From positions 1,674,001 to 1,738,000 of the forward strand of contig NZ_CP051131.1 of the NCBI RefSeq assembly GCF_013378075.1: DNA of 64,000 nucleotides, given 5' to 3'. The position numbers and the translations under genes are program-made. The stretch is from Parasphingopyxis algicola (GTDB lineage: Bacteria > Pseudomonadota > Alphaproteobacteria > Sphingomonadales > Sphingomonadaceae). Shown here piece by piece: positions 35,410 through 43,914 of this stretch (position 1 is the first letter of the stretch; every line of letters starts with the position of its first letter). The notes under the pieces were generated by a model. It did not search any database, was not told the origin of the DNA, and worked only from the letters and a program-made list of their open reading frames with translations.

Positions 35410-36645
35410 TCAAAGCAGCGATTTGAGCGGCACGGCCGGGTCGGCGAGCTGAGATGGCTCAGGCGATGCACCTGCGACGATAAGCTTTCTGGCACCCATG
35501 AAATCGCGCGGATTGTTGATGGAATCTACTGCGACGAGCTGGCCGTTTTTCAGATAAGTGACGGAAAAAGGCGCTTGTTCGGGGTTGCCCCTGACCACGA
35601 TATCATCAGCCAGATGCCAGAGGCCGGCGGTCTGTAACTTCACATCATACTGATCGGACCAGAACCAAGGTAAATCGTCATAGGTCCGTCTTTCGCCGAG
35701 TATCACATCCGCAACGAGATTGGCGGAATCCACCGCGTTCTGAACCGACTCCAATCGCCACGATGCACCGGCAAAGATGTTTGAATGACGGGCGCAATCG
35801 CCGATTGCGAATATGCGATCATCGCCGGTACGAAAGCAATCGTTCACGACAATGCCGTCATCGCACGCCAGCCCCGCGCGGGCGGCCAGTTCCGCCTCGG
35901 CGACAACGCCAATTCCAACCAATATGATATCGGCTTCCACTCCGAGACCGGACGAAAGCCGGAGAACGGTGCAACCATCTCCGTCTTCGATCGCTTCCAC
36001 CATTTCGCCCAACTGGAAAGTGATGCCATGCGACCGGTGGAGTCGCTCGTAGAAATTCGAAACCACGGAACTGGTAACGCGTGACAGGACGCGATCCTGC
36101 GTTTCGATAACAGTTACCGGATGCCCTGCCTTGCGGGCGGCGGCGGCCACTTCAAGACCGATATAACCGGCACCGATGACCGCGATGCGTATACCCGGCG
36201 CGAGCGTTTCCCTGATCCGGTCGACGTCGGCAAGACTGCGCAAATAGAAGATATTCGGCGCATCGCTTCCGGGACAGCTCAGTTTTCTGACCCGGGCACC
36301 GGTTGCGAGCACGCACCAATTATATTCAACGAAATCGCCACCCGCCAGACGCACACGCCGTCGTTCAGGCTCAAGCTGCTCAACGGCAACTCCGAGCATC
36401 ATGTCGACCCCGGTTTCCGACCAGAAAGACGCCGGGCGGATGAGCATGTGTTCGGCATCATGCTCACCCATGAAATAACTCTTCGATAGCGGCGGCCGCT
36501 CATATGGCGGGACCGCCTCGTCTCCGATTATGAGGATTGAGCCTTCGAATCCCTTTTCACGCAAACGTGAGGCAAGCTGCGCGCCGGCCTGTCCGGCGCC
36601 AACGATGAGAACATCATAGTTTCGTTCGCCTTCGGTCTTCGTCAC
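35410..36645 (-). CDS. FAD-dependent ferredoxin reductase of a Rieske oxygenase system
   Basis: A 411-residue putidaredoxin-reductase-like flavoprotein. The FAD-binding motif is VLIVGAGQAGAQLASRLRE, the NAD-binding motif is IAVIGAGYIGLEVAAAARKAG, and the second FAD segment is RIFAIGDCARH. The C-terminal reductase domain ends with RKLIVAGASPEPSQL. It should pass NAD(P)H electrons to a ferredoxin and on to the Rieske oxygenases; the gene begins six bases after the stop of alpha 1. It is the only such reductase in the window. Confidence 0.9.
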   Translation of the reverse strand: MTKTEGERNYDVLIVGAGQAGAQLASRLREKGFEGSILIIGDEAVPPYERPPLSKSYFMGEHDAEHMLIRPASFWSETGVDMMLGVAVEQLEPERRRVRLAGGDFVEYNWCVLATGARVRKLSCPGSDAPNIFYLRSLADVDRIRETLAPGIRIAVIGAGYIGLEVAAAARKAGHPVTVIETQDRVLSRVTSSVVSNFYERLHRSHGITFQLGEMVEAIEDGDGCTVLRLSSGLGVEADIILVGIGVVAEAELAARAGLACDDGIVVNDCFRTGDDRIFAIGDCARHSNIFAGASWRLESVQNAVDSANLVADVILGERRTYDDLPWFWSDQYDVKLQTAGLWHLADDIVVRGNPEQAPFSVTYLKNGQLVAVDSINNPRDFMGARKLIVAGASPEPSQLADPAVPLKSLL

Positions 36646-36651
36646 CGGCGG

Positions 36652-37845
36652 CTACTCGATCCCTTGAACGCACCGGTCGACGCCATTGCTGAGATGGCGG
36701 ACCATCATCTCCTCATCTTGCAAGTGAAGGACCGATTTGGCGCCTGATTTGAGCATTTTCGAGATCAGCTCATGGGTGTAGCAATCCTCCATCATCGGGT
36801 CGCGCAGCCCGACCTTGCTATATTCGCGCGCGAACAACTCTCCGGCATTTTTGATCGGCGGGTAATAGCCTTTGATCTCCCAAATGCTGCGGTCGACCGA
36901 GACGGGCCATATGTTGAAAGTAAAATATAACCCGTCGAGTAATCCCACGAAAAAGTTTGGAAAGATGTGCCAGAAGTCGAAAGACCCGCGGAAATCATAA
37001 CCCTCGGTCGGATCGCGCTGCTTGGCGAAGGCTTGCATGGTGCCGGTGCCAAACTGGCTTGCCAGGAGCGCCGCCGGGGAAGGCTCGAACGCATCGGGAG
37101 GCGGAGAACCGAGTACGCCGTGAGGACCATGCAATTCAATCGCACTGTGGCGGAACTGTTTGCCTTCCAATTTTACCGCGCGGGCAAGCGTTTTTTCATG
37201 CAGATATGGCAGATGCCATCCTTCTAGCTGTGCCTCCTGCAAGGTTTTCCAGTTTACATTCTCGTCGATCCGATAGTGAAAAGCCGGCGTGAAGCCTGAA
37301 AAATCATAGGCTGCGATCTCGTCGACGACCGGGCCCAGAAAGTCATGCAGGCTTTGCTCGGGTTCCTCTGCGAGATTGACGAAAATGAATTCGCGCCAGA
37401 CATCGCAATTGACGGGCGTCAATCCATTTTCGGCCTTCTCTACAGAGGGGAAATTCTCGCTATCCGAAACCTGCACCAGATTGCCTTTTGTATCGTAGAC
37501 CCAGCCGTGAAAACGGCAGGCCATATAACCGCGGCACGAACCCTTTTCGTCCCAGGCAAGCGGCGCCCCCCGGTGCGAACACATATTGTGGAATGCGCGA
37601 TACTCGCCGTCTTTGCCGTGAATGACGAGCAGGGAGGTGTTGGCCACGGGAAGCTCAACCACGAAATAATCGCCTGGGTTGGGTGCATCGAGACGATTCC
37701 CGATGTTTAACCATTTGCGCCGGAAAACACGGTCTTTTTCACGCGCGAAATATTCTTCCGACGTATAGCGCTCGATCGGTACGGGATCGCCCCCCTCTTC
37801 CGGATAGCGGCGCGAAAATCGTAAAGAATCCGGTTCGACATTCAT
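36652..37845 (-). CDS. Rieske non-haem iron oxygenase, alpha subunit 1
   Basis: A 397-residue terminal oxygenase. The Rieske 2Fe-2S site is CSHRG with CRFHGW (Cys89, His91, Cys110, His113). The mononuclear iron region is WKTLQEAQLEGWHLPYLHEK with His211 and His216. The position that carries the bridging Asp in most ring-hydroxylating oxygenases is Glu208. It adds oxygen to an aromatic ring or to an N- or O-alkyl group; the substrate is unknown. The ATG overlaps the stop of small protein A. Unlike the other two oxygenases, no NTF2-like subunit gene is in its operon. Confidence 0.9.
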   Translation of the reverse strand: MNVEPDSLRFSRRYPEEGGDPVPIERYTSEEYFAREKDRVFRRKWLNIGNRLDAPNPGDYFVVELPVANTSLLVIHGKDGEYRAFHNMCSHRGAPLAWDEKGSCRGYMACRFHGWVYDTKGNLVQVSDSENFPSVEKAENGLTPVNCDVWREFIFVNLAEEPEQSLHDFLGPVVDEIAAYDFSGFTPAFHYRIDENVNWKTLQEAQLEGWHLPYLHEKTLARAVKLEGKQFRHSAIELHGPHGVLGSPPPDAFEPSPAALLASQFGTGTMQAFAKQRDPTEGYDFRGSFDFWHIFPNFFVGLLDGLYFTFNIWPVSVDRSIWEIKGYYPPIKNAGELFAREYSKVGLRDPMMEDCYTHELISKMLKSGAKSVLHLQDEEMMVRHLSNGVDRCVQGIE

Positions 37846-38201
37846 GCTGATGCTCCTGTGGCGAACGTTTCATTCCAGCCGTCATGCAGCGGTATGAAAC
37901 GGGCGATCGGGAAAACATATTTCGGCTGCGGCTCGCCATACATCTCGATCGTTACCGAGACTTCCGTGAAGGCGAGGCAGAGGTTGAGCAGCGATGTTTG
38001 TCTCGCATCCAGCTCGTCAATCGGAAAGCCGTTCAGATACTCTAGAGCCGTCGCCCCATGTCCGAGCATTGCGTCGTAAAAGGCTTGGCTTTCCGCCAGC
38101 GTCGCGCGCCAGCGATAGCTGTTCCGGTCATGTTCGGTCGGTAACGCCCAATCGGAAAAAGGCTCGAGCGCAGTAAAATCGTCCGGAAAAGTGCCGGGCA
38201 T
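37842..38201 (-). CDS. Rieske-associated small protein A
   Basis: A 119-residue protein of a family that accompanies all three Rieske alpha genes here. Shared pattern: F..LEP..DW.L near the N-terminus, AFYDAM-type helix, LNLCLAFTEVSVTIEMYG (the LALAE..PH.ELY.G region of the others) and RFIPLHDG near the end. It looks mostly helical with no signal peptide, metal motif or membrane segment. Start 38201 was chosen for AGGAG six bases upstream and agreement with the homologues. First gene of the operon and coupled to alpha 1 by ATGA. Function unknown. Confidence 0.75.
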   Translation of the reverse strand: MPGTFPDDFTALEPFSDWALPTEHDRNSYRWRATLAESQAFYDAMLGHGATALEYLNGFPIDELDARQTSLLNLCLAFTEVSVTIEMYGEPQPKYVFPIARFIPLHDGWNETFATGASA

Positions 38202-38299
38202 CGCAAACTCCTGCATGAAGGCAGGGTTACCATGCTGGCTAAGCCGGGCTGCAACTATCACCTTGACGCAATATTTATACCCTGACCGCTATCGATTGG

Positions 38300-38313
38300 G
38301 TCACGATATTGAC
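38300..38313. promoter_or_regulatory. Inverted repeat in the divergent promoter gap
   Basis: GTCA-N6-TGAC lies midway between the reverse small-protein-A operon and the forward catechol operon. A dyad here could be an operator controlling both directions, but nothing else in the sequence proves it, and AraC proteins usually bind direct repeats. Confidence 0.25.
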
Positions 38314-38388
38314 AGGCGCGCGCGCTCCCTGCGTGATGGCGGTCATGAATAACGACCCATCCCAGACCCCTTGCGACCAGACGCAGAT

Positions 38389-39264
38389 ATGACGGTATCA
38401 GAGCAATCCACCGACAAAGTCCTTCGGTCGACCCACATGATTACCAGCGCCGTTATTGCGGCGATATCGGACGATACCGATCCTCGGCTGCGTGAGATAA
38501 TGGAGGCACTGGTCTCTCATCTTCACGATTTCGCTCGCGACGTGAATCTGAATACTTCGGAATGGCTCGAGGGAATGAATTTTCTCGTTCGCGCAGGGCA
38601 GATGAGCAACGAGAAACGCAATGAGGTCATTCTTGTCGCGGACATACTTGGGCTCGAAAGCGTGGTCGATGCGCTTACGTTCGGAGCTTCGGGCGATACG
38701 ACGGAGTCGGCCGTTCTAGGTCCATTTTACAGGGAAGGTGCGCCAATGCTTCCCGATGGCGCCAGCATCGTCCAAGACGGGAGCCAGGAACAGACTGTCT
38801 TGGTTCAGGGTGTCGTGTTCGATGCGAACGGAAAGCCGTTGGCAGGCGCAACGCTCGACATATGGGAAACGGCGCCCAATGGTCTTTATGAACAACAGGA
38901 TCCGGATCAACCGGATATGAACTTGCGTGGCAAGTTCGCAACCGGACCGGACGGGCGCTATAGTTTTATCGGCCTTCGGCCAGTCGAATATCCGATACCG
39001 TTCGATGGCCCGGCTGGGGATTTGTTGCAATTGATGGGCCGGCACCCATACCGGCCGGGTCATATTCATTTTATCGTAAATGCGCCCGGCCACAAAAAAT
39101 TGATAACTCAGATATTCGATCGCGATGCCTCATATCTCGACAGCGATGCGGTGTTCGCAGTCAAAGATTCCCTGCTTGTCGATTTCTCGCCCGCGCCGAA
39201 AAATGCCGCCACTGATTATATCGTAAATTATGATATTGAGCTGACGTCGGCCGATCAGGCCTGA
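38389..39264 (+). CDS. catA: Catechol 1,2-dioxygenase (intradiol)
   Basis: Fe(III) enzyme opening catechol between its hydroxyls to cis,cis-muconate. The 291-residue protein has an N-terminal helical dioxygenase_N domain and the catalytic beta-core: ESAVLGPFYREGAP, the Tyr ligand region GLYEQQDPDQPDMNLRGKF, YPIPFDGPAGDLL with the second Tyr, and the two His ligands in RPGHIHFIV. The conserved MNLRGKF segment is also found in hydroxyquinol 1,2-dioxygenases, so that activity is an alternative. Start 38389 preferred over an upstream TTG. First gene of the forward operon. Confidence 0.87.
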   Translation: MTVSEQSTDKVLRSTHMITSAVIAAISDDTDPRLREIMEALVSHLHDFARDVNLNTSEWLEGMNFLVRAGQMSNEKRNEVILVADILGLESVVDALTFGASGDTTESAVLGPFYREGAPMLPDGASIVQDGSQEQTVLVQGVVFDANGKPLAGATLDIWETAPNGLYEQQDPDQPDMNLRGKFATGPDGRYSFIGLRPVEYPIPFDGPAGDLLQLMGRHPYRPGHIHFIVNAPGHKKLITQIFDRDASYLDSDAVFAVKDSLLVDFSPAPKNAATDYIVNYDIELTSADQA

Positions 39265-40457
39265 TGAAGGCCGACACAAATACGAGTGATCATGCTCCGG
39301 ACATCGGCAGCGACGGAGCGGCAAGCGGAGGTTTATCGTCGGATATCGTCGAAAGGATCGAGTGCACGATCGTCGACATACCGATCAAACGGCTGCATAA
39401 ACTGTCCTCGCTGGCGACGGCTGAGCAGAACTATGTGATCGTTCGGATTGAAACCCGTGAGGGCGTAGTCGGCATTGGCGAGGCCTCCACGCTCGGCGGC
39501 CCGAGATGGTCGGAAGAAACGGCTGAGAGTATCGCCGCCGTAATTGATCGCTACCTCGCGCCTGCGATCATTGGAAAACCGGTCGACGGCATCAACGCCA
39601 TCTCTGCGATCATGGACAAGACCGCCAAGCGCAACAATGCGGCCAAAAGCTCGATTGAATGCGCGCTATTCGATATCATCTCGCAGCGCCTGGGAGTGCC
39701 GATGCACAGATTGTTCGGCGGCGCGGTGCGCGACCGCATCCGTGTCGCTTGGACGCTCGCTTCGGGTGACCCCGGTCAAGAAATCGAAGAAGCCAAGGAG
39801 AAGTTGGAAACCCGCCGACACAATCTGTTCAAGATCAAGATGGGTGCGCTCGACTTGGCTAAGGATAGCGCGCGCATTACTAAACTCGCCAGCGCTTTAG
39901 GCGCGCATGCCGATCTCATTGTTGACGCCAATGAAGGGTGGGACGAGCCGGTTGCCCACAGGCTGCTCGACCAGTTTGACGATCTCGGGATCGCGCTGGT
40001 TGAACAGCCGCTCGCTGCATGGGATATCGAAGGTGCAGTGCGCCTCAAAAGTCGTTCGCGGGTGCCGATCATGGTCGATGAGGGCGTTTTCTCCCCACAT
40101 GACGCACTGGCCGTAGCGCGTGCCGGCGCCGCGGATGTCGTTTCGCTCAAATTGGTCAAACATGGCGGACCGACAGGCGCGCGAAAAATCGCAGCCATTG
40201 CGGAATCTGGCGGGTTGTCGCTCTATGGCGGCTGCTTGCTCGAGAGTTCGATCGGCGCAGCCGCGCATCTTCATTTTTTCGCTAGCCTCGAAAAGCTGCA
40301 ATGGCATTGTGAGCATTTCGGGCCGCAAATTCTTGTCGACGAAATCGTCACCGATCCTATCGTCTATGAAGATTTCTGTGCCGTCGTGCCGGAGGGACCA
40401 GGGGCCGGGATAGAGATCGATCCCGACAAGCTCCGCCACTACCGGCGCAAGGGTTGA
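39264..40457 (+). CDS. catB: Muconate cycloisomerase (enolase superfamily)
   Basis: Converts cis,cis-muconate to muconolactone. The 397-residue protein has the MLE-subgroup layout: an N-terminal capping domain, then the barrel with the KxK acid/base motif (NLFKIKMGA), metal ligands in IVDANEGW, LVEQPL and MVDEGVF, and a Lys in VSLKLVKHGG. Chloromuconate cycloisomerases are close relatives and cannot be excluded. TGATG overlap with catA. Dipeptide epimerases share the fold, but the operon context argues for muconate. Confidence 0.87.
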   Translation: MKADTNTSDHAPDIGSDGAASGGLSSDIVERIECTIVDIPIKRLHKLSSLATAEQNYVIVRIETREGVVGIGEASTLGGPRWSEETAESIAAVIDRYLAPAIIGKPVDGINAISAIMDKTAKRNNAAKSSIECALFDIISQRLGVPMHRLFGGAVRDRIRVAWTLASGDPGQEIEEAKEKLETRRHNLFKIKMGALDLAKDSARITKLASALGAHADLIVDANEGWDEPVAHRLLDQFDDLGIALVEQPLAAWDIEGAVRLKSRSRVPIMVDEGVFSPHDALAVARAGAADVVSLKLVKHGGPTGARKIAAIAESGGLSLYGGCLLESSIGAAAHLHFFASLEKLQWHCEHFGPQILVDEIVTDPIVYEDFCAVVPEGPGAGIEIDPDKLRHYRRKG

Positions 40458-40572
40458 TGATGACCATATCTGTCGAACTTCCAAAATACGCACCTCGGAT
40501 ACGCTCGCGGTGCTTCCATCATTCTCATCGAGCCGCGCGTTCGTCACCCCGCTATCAAGGAAACTGCGACCT

Positions 40573-40866
40573 ATGCTCTATCATGTCGAAATGACGGTAT
40601 GTATTCCGGCAGACGCTGACGGGGAGGCGATCGAAAAGCTGAAGGCAGAGGAGAAAGCGATAGCGCTCTCGCTTCAGCAAAAGGGTCTCTGGCGCCATCT
40701 ATGGCGGATAGCAGGGGCCTACGCCAATATCAGTATTTTCGACGTCGATGATCACGACCAGCTGCACCGTATATTGTCCGGCCTCCCGCTGTTTCCGTAT
40801 ATGGAAATGGAAGTCACGCCGCTCGCACTTCACCCGTCCGCGCTCGATGCCGGCGAGAGCCAATGA
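40573..40866 (+). CDS. catC: Muconolactone delta-isomerase
   Basis: A 97-residue protein isomerising muconolactone to beta-ketoadipate enol-lactone. It begins MLYHVEMTVCIPAD and contains LQQKGLWRHLWRIAGAYANI and GLPLFPYMEMEVTPLALHPS, all characteristic of CatC. The ATG at 40573 is preceded by AAGGAAA; upstream in-frame codons do not resemble the family. Its stop overlaps the following ATG. Confidence 0.9.
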   Translation: MLYHVEMTVCIPADADGEAIEKLKAEEKAIALSLQQKGLWRHLWRIAGAYANISIFDVDDHDQLHRILSGLPLFPYMEMEVTPLALHPSALDAGESQ

Positions 40867-41621
40867 CGAAGCCCCGCAGTCGCATCGCGATGATCGTGCC
40901 GGTTCCGGTACCGGAAGCAGCGCTTAGCTCATTCGCCGCACAGATCCCCGAGAGTCTTGCCGGTCAGACAGATATCGAATTCAGCTGCGCCGAGCGCGGC
41001 GGTGCAACTCTCGATTCCTATTATGAAGGCGCGCTGGCCGACTTTTATTGCCTCAAGGCCGGTATCGAGGCGGCTCAGCGAGGATGCGACGCTGTTTGCA
41101 TCAATTCGATGAGCGACTCGGGGGTAACAGCTCTGCGCTCGCGACTGAATATACCGGTGATCGGCACCGCCCAGTCCACTTATCTCGCCGCCTGCCTTCT
41201 CGGTAAGCGGTTTTCGATACTCAGCATGTGGCATCGCTGGTCTTGGCTCTATGAAAAAGTAATTGCTGAACAGGGGCTAGGGCATCGACTGGCATCAATT
41301 CGGTCGATCGATGTGCCGCCCGATACGGAGGATCTGCTGCAAGGCAAAGAGGATTTCGTCTTTCCGTTACTGGAGAGCGCGGCCCGCATTGCAGTCGAGG
41401 AGGACGGTGCGGATGTCCTGATTATCGGCTCGACGACGATGCACCAGTCGCACGCCTTCCTGGAAAAAACGATCGATGTGCCGGTTCTCAATCCCGGATT
41501 GGTTGCATTCAAAACATGCGAGCTATTGCTCGCGCTGGATTTGAGTCACAGCAAAGCCAGTTTTATCCAACCGCAAGCTCACTCCGATAACAATCTGGCT
41601 TCAGGTGCGGATTTAGCGTAA
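40863..41621 (+). CDS. Asp/Glu/hydantoin-racemase-fold protein lacking both catalytic cysteines
   Basis: A 252-residue member of the Asp/Glu/hydantoin racemase superfamily, which also includes maleate isomerase and arylmalonate decarboxylase. It aligns by eye with hydantoin racemase, but the first catalytic Cys (IACFGDPG) is Ser82 in INSMSDSGV, and the second (LGCAGM) is Ser190 in IGSTTMHQS. Two-cysteine racemisation chemistry is therefore not possible as usual. It sits inside the catechol operon, overlapping catC by four bases, so it may act on a muconate-derived intermediate. Function unknown. Confidence 0.75.
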   Translation: MTKPRSRIAMIVPVPVPEAALSSFAAQIPESLAGQTDIEFSCAERGGATLDSYYEGALADFYCLKAGIEAAQRGCDAVCINSMSDSGVTALRSRLNIPVIGTAQSTYLAACLLGKRFSILSMWHRWSWLYEKVIAEQGLGHRLASIRSIDVPPDTEDLLQGKEDFVFPLLESAARIAVEEDGADVLIIGSTTMHQSHAFLEKTIDVPVLNPGLVAFKTCELLLALDLSHSKASFIQPQAHSDNNLASGADLA

Positions 41622-41644
41622 GAAATTAAGTTGGGGAGATAAAA

Positions 41645-42697
41645 ATGCCAGCACAAGCTTCAGCATCTCTCCCTTTTTGGGATGGGACCGGTCTACCGAT
41701 GAGCCGGTGCAAACAGTTTCGCAGTACAAACGCCGACACCGTTCGAAGCTATATGGGTTCGCTCTTTTGCGACCATACGCTGCGCACAGAGGGCGGAATG
41801 CCGCCAATGAGCTTTCGTCACCATCGAACGCGTCTCAATGGGATAACCTTCCACGCAACGGATTACGGCATGCCCTATGGCCGGGTGATGATCGATATTC
41901 CCGTGATCAGCGATATTTGCCTCGTTCAGTTCTCGATATCGGGGACGGCCGCGATGAGTGCGGGCGGCAAAACCTTCGAAATGCCCCCCGGTCATATGTG
42001 CGTATTGAACTCGGAAACTCCGGTTCGCCAAGTGTTCGATCACGATTACAAACATGTTACTGTGAAGATCCCGATCCGCCAGATAGAATCGGTCTTGCAT
42101 AAGGAATTGGGTTTTCGTGAATTGAATCTCGAATTGCAGCCCACCCCGATCAAGCTCGACGGCGCGGCAAGCGGCTTCGCGCACATGGTCCGAACGATCT
42201 GTGACGACATAGATTCCGGACTCTCCGCTTATCATCACAGGCGTGCGGTCGAAACGGTTGAGGATACCCTTACCAGGCTGCTTCTCGCGGTCGTTCCACA
42301 TAGTTATTCGGATCTGTATAATGCGCCAGCGCACGGCCCCGCGCCCTATTATGTGAAGCGGGTCGAACAATATATCTACGAGAGCCGTGACCACGACGGC
42401 GCGATTACGCTGGCCGATATGGTCGAGGTGTCAGGCGTAAGCGCGCGGTCACTTCATGCGGGTTTCCGCCGTTTTCGCGATACAACTCCTATGGCATATC
42501 TGAAACAGTGCCGGCTCGATAGGGCTCGCCGGAAACTCAAAACTGGCGTCGACGACGGAACGACGGTAACTGAAATCGCCATGGCGTGCGGCTTTACGCA
42601 TCTGAGCAAATTCGCGCGAGATTATCAGGAACGATTTGGCGAACTTCCTTCTGCAACGCTCAAACAGTTTGAGCCGCACCCAACAGCGCGATCATAG
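41645..42697 (+). CDS. AraC-family transcriptional regulator
   Basis: A 350-residue regulator. The N-terminal part (about 60-220) looks like the AraC-binding-like domain of the catabolic (AlkS/XylS/FeaR-type) group, with FEMPPGHMCVLNSETPVRQ. The C-terminal double helix-turn-helix contains ITLADMVEVSGVSARSLHAGFRRF and VTEIAMACGFTHLSKFARDYQ. It is 23 bases behind the racemase-like gene with its own GGGGAG site, so it may be co-transcribed. It probably activates the flanking catabolic operons on sensing a substrate. Confidence 0.88.
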   Translation: MPAQASASLPFWDGTGLPMSRCKQFRSTNADTVRSYMGSLFCDHTLRTEGGMPPMSFRHHRTRLNGITFHATDYGMPYGRVMIDIPVISDICLVQFSISGTAAMSAGGKTFEMPPGHMCVLNSETPVRQVFDHDYKHVTVKIPIRQIESVLHKELGFRELNLELQPTPIKLDGAASGFAHMVRTICDDIDSGLSAYHHRRAVETVEDTLTRLLLAVVPHSYSDLYNAPAHGPAPYYVKRVEQYIYESRDHDGAITLADMVEVSGVSARSLHAGFRRFRDTTPMAYLKQCRLDRARRKLKTGVDDGTTVTEIAMACGFTHLSKFARDYQERFGELPSATLKQFEPHPTARS

Positions 42698-42740
42698 AAA
42701 CCCTATGCGCGAAAGAGTGGTTTAGGATGCCGAGAATTCT

Positions 42741-43046
42741 TCATTCGGCGAGCATCACCTCGCCATTTTCGCAAACCACCGGATAAACTTTCAACGAGGC
42801 CGTACATGGCGCGCGGGTCGGCTCGCCGGTACGGATATCGAATGCCCCCAGATGGAAGGGACATATAATCTCATGCCCCTCGATCTCACCTTCCGCCAGC
42901 GACGCTTCGCCGTGCGTGCAGACGTCGTCGGTAGCATAGAAACCGTCATCTAGCCGGTATACAGCCAGTATGCGCCCATCAGCCAGAGTGACCTGCTTGG
43001 GTTCGTCGGCGTCGACATCTGCAGTTTTACAAAGAAATAGGGTCAT
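42741..43046 (-). CDS. Rieske-type ferredoxin
   Basis: A 101-residue Rieske 2Fe-2S electron carrier. The cluster motif is CTHGEASLAEG followed by CPFHLGAFD (CxH-16-CxxH), as in BphA3/XylT-like Rieske ferredoxins. It starts MTLFLCKTADVDADEPKQV and ends KVYPVVCENGEVMLAE. It is the last gene of the alpha-2 operon and overlaps the NTF2-like gene by four bases. It should transfer electrons from the flavoprotein reductase encoded at 35410-36645 to the oxygenases. Confidence 0.92.
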   Translation of the reverse strand: MTLFLCKTADVDADEPKQVTLADGRILAVYRLDDGFYATDDVCTHGEASLAEGEIEGHEIICPFHLGAFDIRTGEPTRAPCTASLKVYPVVCENGEVMLAE

Positions 43047-43525
43047 GCGCTCCGTGCAACCTTCGTATCCCAAGGAGGCGCGGCTTTGCCTTGCAAACGA
43101 AGATCCAGTTTGACCCGCGAAAAAGCCCAAAGCGGACCGCGGCGTTCCACGGTGCTTTCGTACCATCCGCCCAGCCAGCTATCGGCTGCCTCTTCCTGCT
43201 CCTGCGCCATTGTCGCCAGCTCCCACAAATACCAGTGGCAACTCGCTCTATCGCCCGATTGCTCGATATCGATATATGGCGAAACCATGTAGTGGAGCGA
43301 CCAGAAGATCTGAGACTGTGCGATTTCGGCCAATCCGGCCGAAATCGCGTCGCGCCCGCGAAAACTCGAAAAACCGGGCGCTTCCCAAAAGGCATCTTCA
43401 TGAAAAAGCGCGCCCATTATCGCCGGATCGTTCTTTCGATCGGCACCAATCGCATAACGCGCGACCAGCTTTCGAATAGTCTCGTGGGATTCCAGGCGGT
43501 CGAGCCGCTCTTCTATGGACGCCAT
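43043..43525 (-). CDS. NTF2/SnoaL-like beta-type oxygenase subunit (with alpha 2)
   Basis: A 160-residue NTF2-fold protein. It starts MASIEERLDRLESHETIRKL and has ALFHEDAFWEAPGFSSFRGR and SLHYMVSPYIDIEQSGDRA, the typical helix-cone of SnoaL-like proteins. Beta subunits of ring-hydroxylating oxygenases share this fold, and the gene lies between small protein B and the ferredoxin gene, so a structural subunit is the best guess. A separate isomerase or dehydratase is possible. Confidence 0.75.
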   Translation of the reverse strand: MASIEERLDRLESHETIRKLVARYAIGADRKNDPAIMGALFHEDAFWEAPGFSSFRGRDAISAGLAEIAQSQIFWSLHYMVSPYIDIEQSGDRASCHWYLWELATMAQEQEEAADSWLGGWYESTVERRGPLWAFSRVKLDLRLQGKAAPPWDTKVARSA

Positions 43526-43528
43526 AGG

Positions 43529-43903
43529 TCAGTCTTTATTGTCCATCGGCGATTTGCCACGCCATGTTTCCTGATCCCCGTGAACCGCAATCATTCGACT
43601 TTCCTCAAACGCATATGGTACCGCCGGATCGCCCTTGTAGAGTTCGACATGCGGGGCGATCTCGGCAAGGGCGAGAGCAAGATTGTAAATGGGGAGATGG
43701 CTTTCGGGCAGCTCGCCCAAGGGAAAGCGATCCACTTCCTCGAGAATAGATTCCAGATGTGGATGAACCCCCTCATAAAAAGCGTGAATCTCTTCCACGC
43801 TTGAAGCGCGGCGCTTGTCCTGACGTTCGTTCGCCGTAGCGAGGTTCCAGTCCATATGAGGCTCCAAATCTTCGAAGCCTTTTGGTAATATGCTATCGGT
43901 CAC
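43529..43903 (-). CDS. Rieske-associated small protein B
   Basis: A 124-residue member of the family seen at all three Rieske genes. It has FEDLEPHMDWNLATANERQ, EEIHAFYEGVHPHLESILEE and the central LALALAEIAPHVELYKGDPA, followed by VPYAFEESRMIAVHG. I start it at GTG 43903 (AAGGGG six bases upstream, agreement with the homologues); GTG 43918, overlapping the alpha-2 stop, is the alternative. It lies between alpha 2 and the NTF2-like gene. No recognised domain; helical and acidic. Confidence 0.75.
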   Translation of the reverse strand: MTDSILPKGFEDLEPHMDWNLATANERQDKRRASSVEEIHAFYEGVHPHLESILEEVDRFPLGELPESHLPIYNLALALAEIAPHVELYKGDPAVPYAFEESRMIAVHGDQETWRGKSPMDNKD

Positions 43904-43914
43904 GCAGAACCCCT

